Shown piece by piece: positions 39,529-49,006 of a stretch of 64,000 nt of DNA; positions within the stretch are counted from its first letter, which is position 1, and every line of letters begins with the position of its first letter. Made by a program: the position numbers and the translations under genes. The notes beneath the pieces are model-generated. The model was not told where the DNA came from. It ran no database searches and saw nothing but the letters and a program-made list of their open reading frames with translations. This DNA is from Dyella sp. AtDHG13 (GTDB taxonomy: Bacteria > Pseudomonadota > Gammaproteobacteria > Xanthomonadales > Rhodanobacteraceae): contig NZ_QICJ01000008.1 in NCBI RefSeq assembly GCF_003201105.1, forward strand, positions 186,001-250,000, read 5' to 3'.

Positions 39529-41049
39529 TCAGTGATCCGCGCCCGGGCCCGCCTTCGCGCTGAACGGCGGACGTGCCAGCCAGACCACCACGATCAGGCT
39601 GAGGAACACCCATCCCAGCATGTGGAACACCTCGTTGAACGAGATCTGGTACGCCTGCTGGTTGATCAGCTGCTCCAGCAGGCCGTTGCTTGCCTGTCCC
39701 GTCACGCCCGCGGCCTGCAGCGCCGCCTGCGGCGAGCTGTCGTACGGCGTGATGTGCTCGGTCAGGTGCGCGTGGTGCACGATGGCGCGGTGATCCCACA
39801 GGAAGGTGGTGAGCGACGCCGAAAAGCTCGCGCCCAGCGTGCGCAGGAAGGTCGCCAGGCCGCCGCCCGCGGCGATCTCGTTGGGCAGCAGGTCCGACAG
39901 CAGGATCGTGGTCACCGGCATGAAGAACAGCGCCACGCCCAGGCCCTGGATGAACTGCGCGCCCGCCACGTGCCAGAAGTCGATCTGCGTGAAGAACTCC
40001 GAGCGCATGAAGCATGTGGCGCCCATCACCAGGAACGCGCACGAGGCCAGCAGGCGCATGTCGGTGCGCGGCGCGTACTTGCCCACGATGAAGGTCAGCA
40101 TCACCGGCAGGATGCCCAGCGGCGCGGCGGCGAAACCCGCCCAGGTGGAGGTGTAGCCGATGTTCCGTTGCAGCCACTGCGGCACCAGCAGGCCGATGGC
40201 GAAGAACGCCGCGTAGGCCAGCACCAGCGCAATCGTGCCGGTGCGGAAGTTGTGGTGGCGCAGCAGGCGCAGGTTGACGATGGGTTCCTTGTCGGTGAGT
40301 TCCCAGATCAGGAACACCGCCAGCGCGATGACCGACACGATGGTGGTGATCACGATGAATTGCGAGCTGAACCAGTCCTCGTCATTGCCCTTGTCGAGCA
40401 CGATCTGCAAGGCGCCCACGCCCACGATCAGGGTGATGAGGCCGACGTAGTCCATCTTCGGCCGCATGGTCACGTCCACGCGGCCCTTCATCTGATTCGC
40501 CACCACCGTGCTGGCGAAGATGCCGATGGGCACATTGATGAAGAAGATCCACGGCCACGAATAGTTGTCGGTGATCCAGCCGCCCAGTATCGGGCCCGCA
40601 ATGGGCGCCACCACCGTCACCATCGCCAGCAGCGCCAGCGCCATGCCTCGTTTCGCGGGTGGATAGATGGAGATCAGCAGGCTCTGCGTGATCGGATACA
40701 TCGGGCCGGCCACGGCGCCCTGCAGCGCGCGGAACAGGATCAGCATCGGCATGCTCTGCGCGAGGCCGCACAGGAAGGAGGCGATCGAGAACAGCAGCGT
40801 CGACCAGATGAACAGCTTCACCTCGCCAAAACGGCGCGTGAGGAAGCCGGTGAGCGGCAGCGCGATGGCCGTGCTCACCGCGAAGGAGGTGATGACCCAG
40901 GTGCTCTGGTTGACGCTCACGCCGAGGTTGCCGGCAATCGTCGGCAGCGACACGTTCGCGATCGTCGTGTCCAGCACCTGCATGAAGGTCGCCAACGAGA
41001 GGCCGACGGTGGTCAGCGCCAGGTTGGGCGGACGGAAATCTTGGCTCAT
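39529..41049 (-). CDS. emrB: EmrB/QacA-type (DHA2) MFS efflux transporter
   Basis: Protein of 506 residues with fourteen membrane helices. ATFMQVLDTTIANVSLPTIAGNLG is the DHA2 hallmark; WVITSFAVSTAIALPLTGFLTRRFGEVKLF and RALQGAVAGPMYPITQSLL follow. It is the inner-membrane proton/drug antiporter of a tripartite pump with the EmrA-like fusion protein and NodT-type outer-membrane factor encoded upstream. ATG at 41049 gives the usual N-terminus. It is separated from emrA by 175 bp that contain hairpins (41083-41106), so its level may be set separately. Confidence 0.94.
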   Translation of the reverse strand: MSQDFRPPNLALTTVGLSLATFMQVLDTTIANVSLPTIAGNLGVSVNQSTWVITSFAVSTAIALPLTGFLTRRFGEVKLFIWSTLLFSIASFLCGLAQSMPMLILFRALQGAVAGPMYPITQSLLISIYPPAKRGMALALLAMVTVVAPIAGPILGGWITDNYSWPWIFFINVPIGIFASTVVANQMKGRVDVTMRPKMDYVGLITLIVGVGALQIVLDKGNDEDWFSSQFIVITTIVSVIALAVFLIWELTDKEPIVNLRLLRHHNFRTGTIALVLAYAAFFAIGLLVPQWLQRNIGYTSTWAGFAAAPLGILPVMLTFIVGKYAPRTDMRLLASCAFLVMGATCFMRSEFFTQIDFWHVAGAQFIQGLGVALFFMPVTTILLSDLLPNEIAAGGGLATFLRTLGASFSASLTTFLWDHRAIVHHAHLTEHITPYDSSPQAALQAAGVTGQASNGLLEQLINQQAYQISFNEVFHMLGWVFLSLIVVVWLARPPFSAKAGPGADH

Positions 41050-41224
41050 CGCACGGTTAACCTGCGGAATGAAGGGTGTGTCCGCTTCGAGCAAGGCATC
41101 GAAGCGGCTTCTGCTTTTTGCTCGTCATTCCGGTGCACCCGGGGCGCGCAGGAACGACGCTTGGAATGAAAAGCGTGGCTGGCATGGATGGCGATGCAGC
41201 GCCTCCACGCCAGCCACAAACTGC

Positions 41225-42427
41225 TTACTGCTTCTGGCCTTCGCCGGCACCGGCCATGTTCGCGTGGATGATTTCCGCGATCATGCCGTCGGCCTTGGCC
41301 AGCTGTTCCTTGTACACGTCGGTCTTGAAGGCCGGCTGCGTCGGCGCCTGGTTGGCGAGCAGCAGGCCCTTCTGGTCGTGCAGGTTCACTTCCACCTTGG
41401 TCGACAGGCCGATGCGCAGCGGATGGTCTTCCAGCTGCTTCGCATCGGTGAAGAACACGCGCACCGGCACGCGCTGCACGATCTTGATCCAGTTGCCGGT
41501 GGCGTTCTGCGCCGGCAGCAGCGAGAACGCGCTGCCCGTGCCCACGCCCAGGCTCTGCACGGTGCCCTTGTAGGTCACGCTGCCGCCGTACACGTCGGCG
41601 CGGATCTCCACCGGCTGGCCGATGCGCATGTTGGTGAGCTGCGTTTCCTTGAAGTTGGCGTCGATCCACACCTCATGCAGCGGCACCACGGCCATCAGCG
41701 GCGTGCCCGGGGCCACGCGCTGGCCCAGCTGCACCGAACGCTTGGCGACGTAGCCGTCCACCGGCGCGACGATCGAGGTGCGCACGTCGTCGAGGTAGGC
41801 GGCGCGCAGGCGGGCAGCGGCCGTCTGGACGTCCGGATGCGAGGCGACGACGGTGTCGTCCACCAGCACCTTGTTGGTCTGCAACTGCTGCTGCGCGGTG
41901 GTCAGGGCGCTCTGCGCGCTGGTCAGCGCATCGAGCGCGTGCGACAGCTCTTCCGCCGAGATCGCGCCGGACTTGGCCAGGTCGCGGCGGCGGTTGTAGT
42001 CGGCCTGCGCCTTGTCCACGGCGGTCTTGCGCACGGCCACTTCGGCCTGGGCGCCGCTGACGTTGCTGTACAGGCCGCGCACCTTGCGCACCGTGCTGGC
42101 CAGGTTGGCGCGTGCCTGCTGCAGCGCGACGTCGGCGTCGGCCGGGTCGAGCTTCACCAGCACGTCGCCGGCATGCACCAGGTCGCCGTCGTCGGCGCCG
42201 ATGGTGATCACCGAACCGGGCACCTGCGGGGTGATCTGCACGACGTTGCCGTTGACGTAGGCGTCGTCGGTCTCTTCATACCAACGGCCTTCGAGGAAGT
42301 ACCACAGGCCCCAGCCGATGGCGGCAAGCACCACCACGGCCGCGAGCGCGCGCAGCAGGAAGCCTCGACGGCTCTTGGGAGGTTGGGCGGCCGCGTTCTC
42401 GGCCGCAAGCGGGGTTTGGCTAGACAT
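41225..42427 (-). CDS. emrA: EmrA/HlyD-type membrane fusion protein
   Basis: Protein of 400 residues: one N-terminal membrane helix (ALAAVVVLAAIGWGLWYFL), the ETDDAYVNGNVVQITPQVPG start of the lipoyl-like domain, a long alpha-helical hairpin (residues about 110-200) and the beta-barrel domain (VDGYVAKRSVQLGQRVAPG; VWIDANFKETQL). It bridges EmrB to the outer-membrane factor. It starts 24 bp after the outer-membrane factor gene. Confidence 0.94.
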   Translation of the reverse strand: MSSQTPLAAENAAAQPPKSRRGFLLRALAAVVVLAAIGWGLWYFLEGRWYEETDDAYVNGNVVQITPQVPGSVITIGADDGDLVHAGDVLVKLDPADADVALQQARANLASTVRKVRGLYSNVSGAQAEVAVRKTAVDKAQADYNRRRDLAKSGAISAEELSHALDALTSAQSALTTAQQQLQTNKVLVDDTVVASHPDVQTAAARLRAAYLDDVRTSIVAPVDGYVAKRSVQLGQRVAPGTPLMAVVPLHEVWIDANFKETQLTNMRIGQPVEIRADVYGGSVTYKGTVQSLGVGTGSAFSLLPAQNATGNWIKIVQRVPVRVFFTDAKQLEDHPLRIGLSTKVEVNLHDQKGLLLANQAPTQPAFKTDVYKEQLAKADGMIAEIIHANMAGAGEGQKQ

Positions 42428-42450
42428 GGGGGCAGCCTTTTTCTAAGTGC

Positions 42451-43917
42451 TCAAAGCGAATGATCGGGGGAAGTCTGGGCGGCGACGTCGGCCGTGCCCT
42501 GCGGACGGAAACCGCCGCCGAGGGCCTGGATCAGCTGCACCGACAGATCGACCTGCTGCGACTGCAGCGCGGCAAGGCGTTCCTGCGCGGCGAGCAGCTG
42601 CTGGCGCACGATCAGCGCCTCCAGGTAGCTGCCGACGCCCGCCTTGTAGCGCTGCTGGGAAAGCTGCCACGCCTGCGTGGCGGCATCCACTGCGCGCCGC
42701 TGGGCGGCGACCTGTTCCTGCGCGGACTGCACGGCGTCGTAGCCGTCGGCCACTTCGTTCACCGCGCGCACCAGGGTCTGGTTGTACTGCGCCACGGCCT
42801 CGTCGTACTGCGCGTCCTTGGCGGAAAGGTTCGAGCGCAGGCGGCCGCCGTCGAAGATCGGCAGGCTCAGCGAGGGGCCGAAGGTGTAGAAGCGCGCCGG
42901 CAGCTGCAGCGGGTTGATGCTGCCGAACGCGGCCACGCCGGCCATGGCGCTGATGCTCACGTTGGGCAGGAACTGGGTCTTGGCGACCTTGATCTCCTTG
43001 CCCGCCGATTCCACGCGCCAGCGCGCGGCGACGATGTCGGCGCGATGGCCGAGCAGTTCGGTCGACAGGTCCGCCGGCGCGGTCAGCGCGGCCGGCGAGA
43101 GCATCTGCGGACGGCCGATGTCCAGGCCGCGATCCGGGCCCTTGCCCAGCAGCACGGACAGCGAGGAACGAGCGGCGTCGATGGCGCGGTTGGCCGCGGC
43201 CACCTGCTGATCGGCGTTGGCCACTTCGGTGTCGCTCTGCTTGAGCTGCAACTGGTTGTCGAGGCCGGCGGACACGCGCTGCTGCGTCAGCTGGCGGGCC
43301 GTAGTGGCGCGCTCGTGCTCGGCCCTGGCTACGTCCTGCTGCGCATAGGCATAGGACAGCTGCACATAGGCGCGGGCCACGTTGGTGGACAGCTCGATGC
43401 GCGCGGCCTGCTGCTCGATCTCGGCCGCGCGCTGCATGCCCACGGCGGCTTCCCACGCGGCGCGCTTGCCGCCCCACAGGTCCAGGCCCCAGCTGAAGCT
43501 GGCGCGGGCGTCCTTGAACCAGGTGAACTTGCCGCCGCCCAGTTCCGGCGGTGCGGCGGTGAGTGGCAGGCGCTGGCCGATCACGTTGGCGCCGGCGGTC
43601 ACGCTGGGGCCGCGGTCCGCATCGGCCGCGCCGGCTTCGGCCTGCGCCTGGCGGGCGCGGGCGTCGGCCACGGCGAGGGTGGGGTTGTCCTTCAGCGCTT
43701 CGGCGATCAGGGCGGACAGCTGCGGGTCGCCCAGGCCGGTCCACCAGTCGTTGGCGGGCCAGGCGGCGGGGGACAGCGCGACGCCGGACAGGCTGCGATC
43801 GGCCTTCAGCGAAGAGGCATCGGTCAGCGCGCCCTCCGGATGCAGGCCGCCGCTGCTGACGCATCCCGCCAGCGCGAGGGAGAGTCCGGTGGCTGCCGCA
43901 ATGATTTGCAGACGCAT
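42451..43917 (-). CDS. NodT/OprM-family outer-membrane efflux lipoprotein
   Basis: Protein of 488 residues with a lipoprotein signal (SLALAGC), two outer-membrane factor repeats (FSWGLDLWGGKRAAWEAA; FGPSLSLPIFDGGRLRSNL) and the helical barrel segments. It forms a trimeric export duct for the EmrAB-type pump. ATG at 43917 lies 29 bp after the marR stop. The tail is short and polar. Confidence 0.93.
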   Translation of the reverse strand: MRLQIIAAATGLSLALAGCVSSGGLHPEGALTDASSLKADRSLSGVALSPAAWPANDWWTGLGDPQLSALIAEALKDNPTLAVADARARQAQAEAGAADADRGPSVTAGANVIGQRLPLTAAPPELGGGKFTWFKDARASFSWGLDLWGGKRAAWEAAVGMQRAAEIEQQAARIELSTNVARAYVQLSYAYAQQDVARAEHERATTARQLTQQRVSAGLDNQLQLKQSDTEVANADQQVAAANRAIDAARSSLSVLLGKGPDRGLDIGRPQMLSPAALTAPADLSTELLGHRADIVAARWRVESAGKEIKVAKTQFLPNVSISAMAGVAAFGSINPLQLPARFYTFGPSLSLPIFDGGRLRSNLSAKDAQYDEAVAQYNQTLVRAVNEVADGYDAVQSAQEQVAAQRRAVDAATQAWQLSQQRYKAGVGSYLEALIVRQQLLAAQERLAALQSQQVDLSVQLIQALGGGFRPQGTADVAAQTSPDHSL

Positions 43918-43946
43918 GGGCTTGGTTTCCAGAAAGGTGAAACGGA

Positions 43947-44402
43947 TCAATGGATGTCGCGGAGCGCGACCAGCACGCGTTCCAGGTAATCGCGCAGCTG
44001 TTCGCGTTCGGTCGGATCGAGCGCCTTTTGGGCGGCGTCCAGCACCCGGTCGTTGCAGGGCGTGATCTGCCGCCACATGGCGTCGCCGGCGGGCGTCAGC
44101 TCGATGCGCAGGGCGCGGCGATCCTGCTGGTGCGGCAGGCGGCGCAGCAATCCCTTGCCTTCAAGCTGGTCGAGCTGGCGGGTCATCGCGCCACCGTCCA
44201 GTTCCACCGCGCGGGCCAGTTCGCTGGCCGACATCGGGCCCATGTAGGCCAGGCGCTTGAGGATCAGGAACTGGGTGAAGCGCAGGTCCGCGCCCGACGC
44301 CTGAAGCTCGGCTTCCATCTTGCGGACCAGTTCGCTACGGACCAGCCCGATGAGGACGCCGATGCTGTCCTGCGGGTACGAGGGAGGGTTGGAGGGGCTC
44401 AT
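43947..44402 (-). CDS. MarR-family transcriptional regulator
   Basis: Protein of 151 residues with the MarR winged-helix fold: RFTQFLILKRLAYMGPMSASELARAVELDGGAMTRQLDQLEGKGLLRRLPHQQDRRALRIELTPAG. It is the first gene of the marR-OMF-emrA-emrB unit, so it probably represses the operon including itself and is released by pump substrates. An AT-rich dyad lies 27 bases upstream of its ATG. Confidence 0.92.
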   Translation of the reverse strand: MSPSNPPSYPQDSIGVLIGLVRSELVRKMEAELQASGADLRFTQFLILKRLAYMGPMSASELARAVELDGGAMTRQLDQLEGKGLLRRLPHQQDRRALRIELTPAGDAMWRQITPCNDRVLDAAQKALDPTEREQLRDYLERVLVALRDIH

Positions 44403-44428
44403 GGACCCGGCATTCTATTGCCGGAAAT

Positions 44429-44448
44429 ATATTTGTCAAGGCAAATAT
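44429..44448. promoter_or_regulatory. MarR-type operator dyad ATATTTG-TCAAGG-CAAATAT
   Basis: Perfect 7-base arms with a 6-base spacer, in an AT-rich patch upstream of marR. An additional pair TTGCC/GGCAA (44418-44422 and 44440-44444) overlaps it. Size and position fit the operator of the adjacent MarR regulator. Confidence 0.7.
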
Positions 44449-44488
44449 GTTCTCGATAGATTTTGCCTGAACAAAATTTGGAGCCGCC

Positions 44489-44728
44489 TCAATGAGCTCC
44501 CTCCCGCAACTCGTCGTTCAACCAGGTACGCAAGGCCGGGTCGCGCAACTCGAACAGCTCGAACACGCCCAGCGCCCGCAGGGTGGGCAGCAGGGCGAGC
44601 ACCCGCGTTTCCATCGCGCGGCGGGCGGCTTCGGGGGTGTCGGGGTCCAGCATCTGGTGGGCACAGGCCACGAACGCCTCCAGCGGGGCGGTCTCGGCGG
44701 TAGGCATGCGTAGGGCAATCATCGACAT
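44489..44728 (-). CDS. Small hypothetical protein
   Basis: Protein of 79 residues (begins MSMIALRMPTAETAPLEAF), predicted helical with acidic and Leu-rich character and without signal peptide. No family recognised. A GGGAGAG ribosome-site-like run sits directly upstream of the ATG at 44728. It ends 87 bp from marR on the same strand, upstream of the marR operator. Confidence 0.55.
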   Translation of the reverse strand: MSMIALRMPTAETAPLEAFVACAHQMLDPDTPEAARRAMETRVLALLPTLRALGVFELFELRDPALRTWLNDELREGAH

Positions 44729-44964
44729 GGGCTCTCCCTTCGGCGCCTGGGGGCGGCGTCGCTGGCTTCAGTGAGGACGTGTGTCGGGGTGCGGGCGTGA
44801 CGGCGCCGGATCAAGCAGGAGGAATGGCACAGGCGGAGGAACCGCGACCGACAGCACGTTCGTCACCGCGAGCGGCGGCAGCGGTGAGAAACGGAGCAGC
44901 ATGATTGAGCAGGCGCGGGGATTACTGTTAGCGTTATTTGGTCAAAGTTTGTCGAGAATCGGCC

Positions 44965-45789
44965 ATGGGCCATGTAGCGGATAAAGACGAGGCGCGGTTC
45001 CACGCCCTGATCGAGCGCCTGGACGGGCCACCCGTGATCGCCTACTGGACCGAGGGCGAGGCCTCGAGCGAGTACAGCGACAACACGCGCCAATACGGCT
45101 GGCATTCCCATGCGCGCGGGCAGCTGTACTGCGTGGAAAGCGGCTTGGTGCACGTGCGCACGGCGCACGGTTCATGGCTGCTGCCGCCCCACCGCGCGGG
45201 CTGGATGCCGGCGGGCGTGGAGCACACCGTTACCCTCAACGGCTCCATGAGCGGCTGGGGCGTGTTCATCACCCCGCTGGAATGCGGTTGCCTGCCCGCC
45301 GAGCCGTGCGTCATCGCCGTCACCGAACTGATGCGCGCCCTGGTGCGCCGCGCCAGCACCTGGGTGTGGGAGCGGGAACTGGACGAAAGCCAGGAACGCA
45401 TCAGCCGGGTTCTGCTGGAAGAAATCTGCCGCGCGCGACACGAGCCCCTGCACCTGCCCATGCCGACCGATCGCCGCGCACTGCGCATTGCCGTGGCGCT
45501 GCTGGAAAACCCCAACGACAACCGCGGCCTGGACGACTGGGCCGCCTGGGCCGGCCTGTCCCCGCGCAGCCTCAGCCGCCTGTTCCGCAGCGAAACGGCC
45601 TTGAGCTTTGCGCAGTGGCGCCAGCTGGCGCGGCTGACGCGCGGCCTGGAACGACTCGCCGATGGCGAGCCTGTATCTGTAGTGGCGGATGCGCTGGGCT
45701 ATGCCAGCGTGAGCGCGTTCGTGGCGATGTTCCGGCGCAGCTTCGGGCAGCCGCCGGCGAGGTATTTCGCGACGCAGTCGGCGCAGTGA
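44965..45789 (+). CDS. AraC-family transcriptional regulator
   Basis: Protein of 274 residues with an N-terminal cupin-like sensor domain (YGWHSHARGQLYCVESGLVHV; LLPPHRAGWMPAGVEHTV) and C-terminal AraC helix-turn-helix pair (GLDDWAAWAGLSPRSLSRLFRSETALSF; VSVVADALGYASVSAFVAMFRRSFGQPPARYF). Effector and targets unknown. The 236-bp region upstream (44729-44964) has no visible gene. Confidence 0.9.
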   Translation: MGHVADKDEARFHALIERLDGPPVIAYWTEGEASSEYSDNTRQYGWHSHARGQLYCVESGLVHVRTAHGSWLLPPHRAGWMPAGVEHTVTLNGSMSGWGVFITPLECGCLPAEPCVIAVTELMRALVRRASTWVWERELDESQERISRVLLEEICRARHEPLHLPMPTDRRALRIAVALLENPNDNRGLDDWAAWAGLSPRSLSRLFRSETALSFAQWRQLARLTRGLERLADGEPVSVVADALGYASVSAFVAMFRRSFGQPPARYFATQSAQ

Positions 45790-45811
45790 CCGGGCGGGTC
45801 AATTCCCGCCC

Positions 45812-47542
45812 TCACTCCTCCAGCGCGGCGGCCGGCACCCGATCCACGTCCTCGCTTGGCAGGCAGCCCGGCACGACGGCGTCGGCCTTGAACATCCACC
45901 ACTCGCGCCGGTTCGCGTGGCCCAGGCTGATGGCCTTGCTGCGGTCGACGCACTGGGCCATCACGCCATCGAGCGCGAACAGCCAGCGATGCGCGGGATC
46001 TTCCGCCTGCCACTTCACCGCGGCGGCGTACTGGTCGTGCCACGGCCGGGTGAAGCCGAAATCCGTCGCGGGACGGTCGAGCATCAGCAGGTTCTGCTCC
46101 TTCCACGCGACCATGCCGAGCTGGTCGCCCGCCGGCAGCCGCTCGCGCACGTCCTGCATCAGGCCGGCGGCGGAGCTGGAATCGTTGAGGATGGGATAGG
46201 CCCACAGGCTCCACACCAGCCACATCGCCGCCATGCCGCCCGCCACGGCGGCCACGGCGCGGCGCACGCGCAGCGTGGCGATCAGCAGCAGCTGGATCAC
46301 GCCGATGGTGATGGCCATCCACCACAGCGCATGACCGCCATCCTCGAAACCGCGCGCGGTGGCGAACTCGCTGGCGAACTTCGGATGCGCCACCAGCGCC
46401 GCCGTGCCCACGCCCAGCATCGCCGCACCCATGATGCCGATGAATGTGAGGCCCGCGATGCGCAGCCAGCGCTTCTGCAGCAATTCACCGAGATAAGGCG
46501 CGGTGACCAGCGCCAGCATCGGCAGCGCCGGCATGATGTACACGTCGCGCTTGCCCTTGGGGATCGAGAAGAACACCAGCAGCAGCACGATCCAGCCCAG
46601 CGGCAACAAGATGCGCGCGTCCTTCGCCTTCAGCGCCTGCCACCAGCGCGGCAGCGTGCCGGGATAGGTCAGCGACAGCGGCAGCCAGGTGAACAGCACG
46701 ATGGGCACGTAGTACAGCGTGTTGTGGTGGTGATCCCACGACTTGCTGTAACGGCCGGCCGTCTGGTGGAACAGGATGTCGTTGACGTAGGCGGCATAGG
46801 CCGGGTCGCCCGTATGCGCCTTCGCGCCGAGCAGCATCGGCACCAGCCACAGCGACATCGCCAGCAGCAACGCGACCAGGCCCAGCGCCCAGCGCCACCA
46901 GGCGCCCTCGCCCATGCGCGATACGCCGTTCCATTGCCCGAACGCGGCGACCAGATACGGCACCAGCAGAAGCAGCGCGAGCACGCCCACGCCCTTGGTG
47001 ATCACGCCCAGGCCCGCGCAGAAACAGCCGAACCAGAAGGCTCGCCAGTTCGGGCCCTTCAACATATGGATCAACAGGCCCCAGTTCGCCGCGGTGATGT
47101 AGAACATCACCAGCGGATCGATCTGCGCGCGCTTGGTCTGGTAGACGAACTGGAACGTGATGAGCAGCGCCGACGCGGCATACAGGCCCACCTGCCGATT
47201 CCACAGGCGACGTCCCAGGTCGTACACCAAGGCCAGGCAACCGAGCGCGGCCAGCAGCGAGGGCAGCAGGAAGGCGAGGCGCCAGCTGCGCAGCACGGTA
47301 TAGCTGGCGGCCTCCAGCCAGAACAGCATGGGCGGCTTGTCCGAATACAGCTCGCTGCCGCGATGCGGGAACAGCCAGTCGCCGCTTTCCACCATCTGCT
47401 TGGCGGCGAGCGCAAAGCGCGGCTCGTCGGACGGCCAGGGATCGCGCAGGCCCATGCCGGCGCCGATCACGATCAGCGCGATCAGCATCAGCAGCCAGAA
47501 GCGGCGGCGTTCCAGGGGTGTGGCTTCAGCGAAAACGGACAT
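45812..47542 (-). CDS. GT39/GT83-type (ArnT-like) membrane glycosyltransferase
   Basis: Protein of 576 residues with a dozen or so membrane helices. LRDPWPSDEPRFALAAKQM holds the catalytic acidic pair of the ArnT/PMT superfamily; SDKPPMLFWLEAASY and the middle VVITKGVGVLALLLL-type helices match ArnT-like enzymes. It transfers a sugar from a polyprenyl phosphate donor to lipid A or another acceptor at the periplasmic face; the sugar cannot be told from sequence. No arn genes are adjacent. Confidence 0.85.
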   Translation of the reverse strand: MSVFAEATPLERRRFWLLMLIALIVIGAGMGLRDPWPSDEPRFALAAKQMVESGDWLFPHRGSELYSDKPPMLFWLEAASYTVLRSWRLAFLLPSLLAALGCLALVYDLGRRLWNRQVGLYAASALLITFQFVYQTKRAQIDPLVMFYITAANWGLLIHMLKGPNWRAFWFGCFCAGLGVITKGVGVLALLLLVPYLVAAFGQWNGVSRMGEGAWWRWALGLVALLLAMSLWLVPMLLGAKAHTGDPAYAAYVNDILFHQTAGRYSKSWDHHHNTLYYVPIVLFTWLPLSLTYPGTLPRWWQALKAKDARILLPLGWIVLLLVFFSIPKGKRDVYIMPALPMLALVTAPYLGELLQKRWLRIAGLTFIGIMGAAMLGVGTAALVAHPKFASEFATARGFEDGGHALWWMAITIGVIQLLLIATLRVRRAVAAVAGGMAAMWLVWSLWAYPILNDSSSAAGLMQDVRERLPAGDQLGMVAWKEQNLLMLDRPATDFGFTRPWHDQYAAAVKWQAEDPAHRWLFALDGVMAQCVDRSKAISLGHANRREWWMFKADAVVPGCLPSEDVDRVPAAALEE

Positions 47543-47617
47543 GCATCAATTCCGGGAGGCGGCACAGCCGCGTCGCAAACCAAGGGGCCGACGCTTCAGC
47601 GTGTGCTGGCGGGCGGC

Positions 47618-48913
47618 TCAGGCCTTCTCAAGGACGGCATAGTACATGCCGTCGAGATCGCCATCGCCGGGCAGCACCTGCCAGCCCACGGCGGCGGCCT
47701 GGCCCACCGGCAAGGTGAAGGCCACGGCGCGGGCGTCCGCCTGGGTCTTCAGCCACTCGCCGACGATGGCGTCGTTTTCCGCGCGCAGCATCGAACAGGT
47801 GATGTAGACGAGCCGCCCGCCCGGCGCGAGCAAGGGCCACAGCGCGGCGAGGATGCGGCGCTGCTGCGCGGCGAGCGGTGCGATATCGCTTTCGCGGCGA
47901 TGCAGGCGCACATCCGGCCGCCGGCGCAGCACGCCGGTGGCCGAGCATGGGGCGTCGATCAGGATGCGGTCGAACGGCTTGCCATCCCACCACTCCGTTG
48001 GTTCGCCGGCATCGCCGATCACCAGCTTGGCCGACAGGCCGAGCCGCTCCAGGTTCTGGGTGATGCGCTGCGCCCGCTTGGCATCGAACTCCAGCGCGGT
48101 GAGCGCCACGTCCGCGCGTTCGAGCACATGGCAGGCCTTGCCGCCGGGCGCGGCGCAGGCGTCCAGCACGCGCTGCCCGTCGCGAAGATCGGCAAGGTCG
48201 GCGGCGATCTGCGCCGCGCCGTCCTGCACCGCGAACTCGCCGGCGACGAAGCCCGGCAGGCGGGTGACATCGGTGCTGTGCGGCAGCACGATGCCGTCGG
48301 CGAGCCAGTCGTGGGCTTCGGCCGTATAGCCGTCCGAACGCAGGCGGTCGATCAGCGACTCGCGCGTGGTGCGGCGCCGGTTCACGCGCAGCATCAGCGG
48401 CGGCTCGACATTGTCGGCCGCCATCACGGCATCGGCCTGTTCCGGCCAGTCGCGCGCCAGCGCCTTGGCCAGCCACGCGGGATGCGCGTGGCGCGTCTGC
48501 GGCTTGGCATCCAGCGCGGCGAGCAGGGTTTCGCGCTCGCGCTGCCAGCGCCGCAGCACGGCGTTGACCAGCCCTGCCATGCGCGGGCGCTGCATGGCGC
48601 GCGTGGCCTGCACCGTCGCGGCCACGGCGGCGTACTCGGGCAACTGCAGGATTTCCAGCTGCACCAGGCCGAGCACCAGCAACGCGTGCACCGCCGGCTC
48701 CTTCTGCCGCAGCGGCTTTGCCAGCAGCCGGTCGAGCACCGCATCGAAGCGCAGCCACCAGCGCGCGCCGTCGCTGAGCAAGGCCATCAGCAGCGCGCGA
48801 TCGCGGCTGTCGGCGAGCTTGGGCGCGTGCCGCTCCATCGCATCGCGCAGCGAGGCGCCGCGCAGGGCGACGTCGGCGAGGGCTTGGGCGGCGAGGGCGC
48901 GGGTGTCAGTCAT
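47618..48913 (-). CDS. rsmB: 16S rRNA (cytosine(967)-C(5))-methyltransferase
   Basis: Protein of 431 residues: N-terminal NusB-like RNA-binding domain (AAQALADVALRGASLRDAM...), then the SAM domain (LDACAAPGGKACHVLE; ILIDAPCSATGVLRRRPDVR with the releasing Cys; VYITCSMLRAEND with the nucleophile Cys). Methylates C967 of 16S rRNA. It follows fmt after 80 bp, the usual def-fmt-rsmB order. ATG 48913 is chosen by homology. Confidence 0.94.
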   Translation of the reverse strand: MTDTRALAAQALADVALRGASLRDAMERHAPKLADSRDRALLMALLSDGARWWLRFDAVLDRLLAKPLRQKEPAVHALLVLGLVQLEILQLPEYAAVAATVQATRAMQRPRMAGLVNAVLRRWQRERETLLAALDAKPQTRHAHPAWLAKALARDWPEQADAVMAADNVEPPLMLRVNRRRTTRESLIDRLRSDGYTAEAHDWLADGIVLPHSTDVTRLPGFVAGEFAVQDGAAQIAADLADLRDGQRVLDACAAPGGKACHVLERADVALTALEFDAKRAQRITQNLERLGLSAKLVIGDAGEPTEWWDGKPFDRILIDAPCSATGVLRRRPDVRLHRRESDIAPLAAQQRRILAALWPLLAPGGRLVYITCSMLRAENDAIVGEWLKTQADARAVAFTLPVGQAAAVGWQVLPGDGDLDGMYYAVLEKA

Positions 48914-48929
48914 GCAGGAAAACAGGAGA

Positions 48930-49006
48930 GAGAAGTGAGTAGTGAGAGGGCGCAATGGCAGCCAGAGGGCATTCTCTCACTCCTCACTACTCTTCACTCA
49001 CTTCTC
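48930..49006. repeat. GTGAG-rich inverted repeat overlapping the 3' end of fmt
   Basis: The left arm (48930-48948, begins GAGAAGTGAGTAG) pairs with the ends of the right arm (48974-49006), which carries an internal extra copy of the GTGAAGAG/TAGTGAG unit. The right arm contains the fmt stop codon and its last codons, so the element supplies the end of the gene. Short GTGAG-type repeats of this sort are common in Lysobacterales genomes (general knowledge). Confidence 0.6.
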
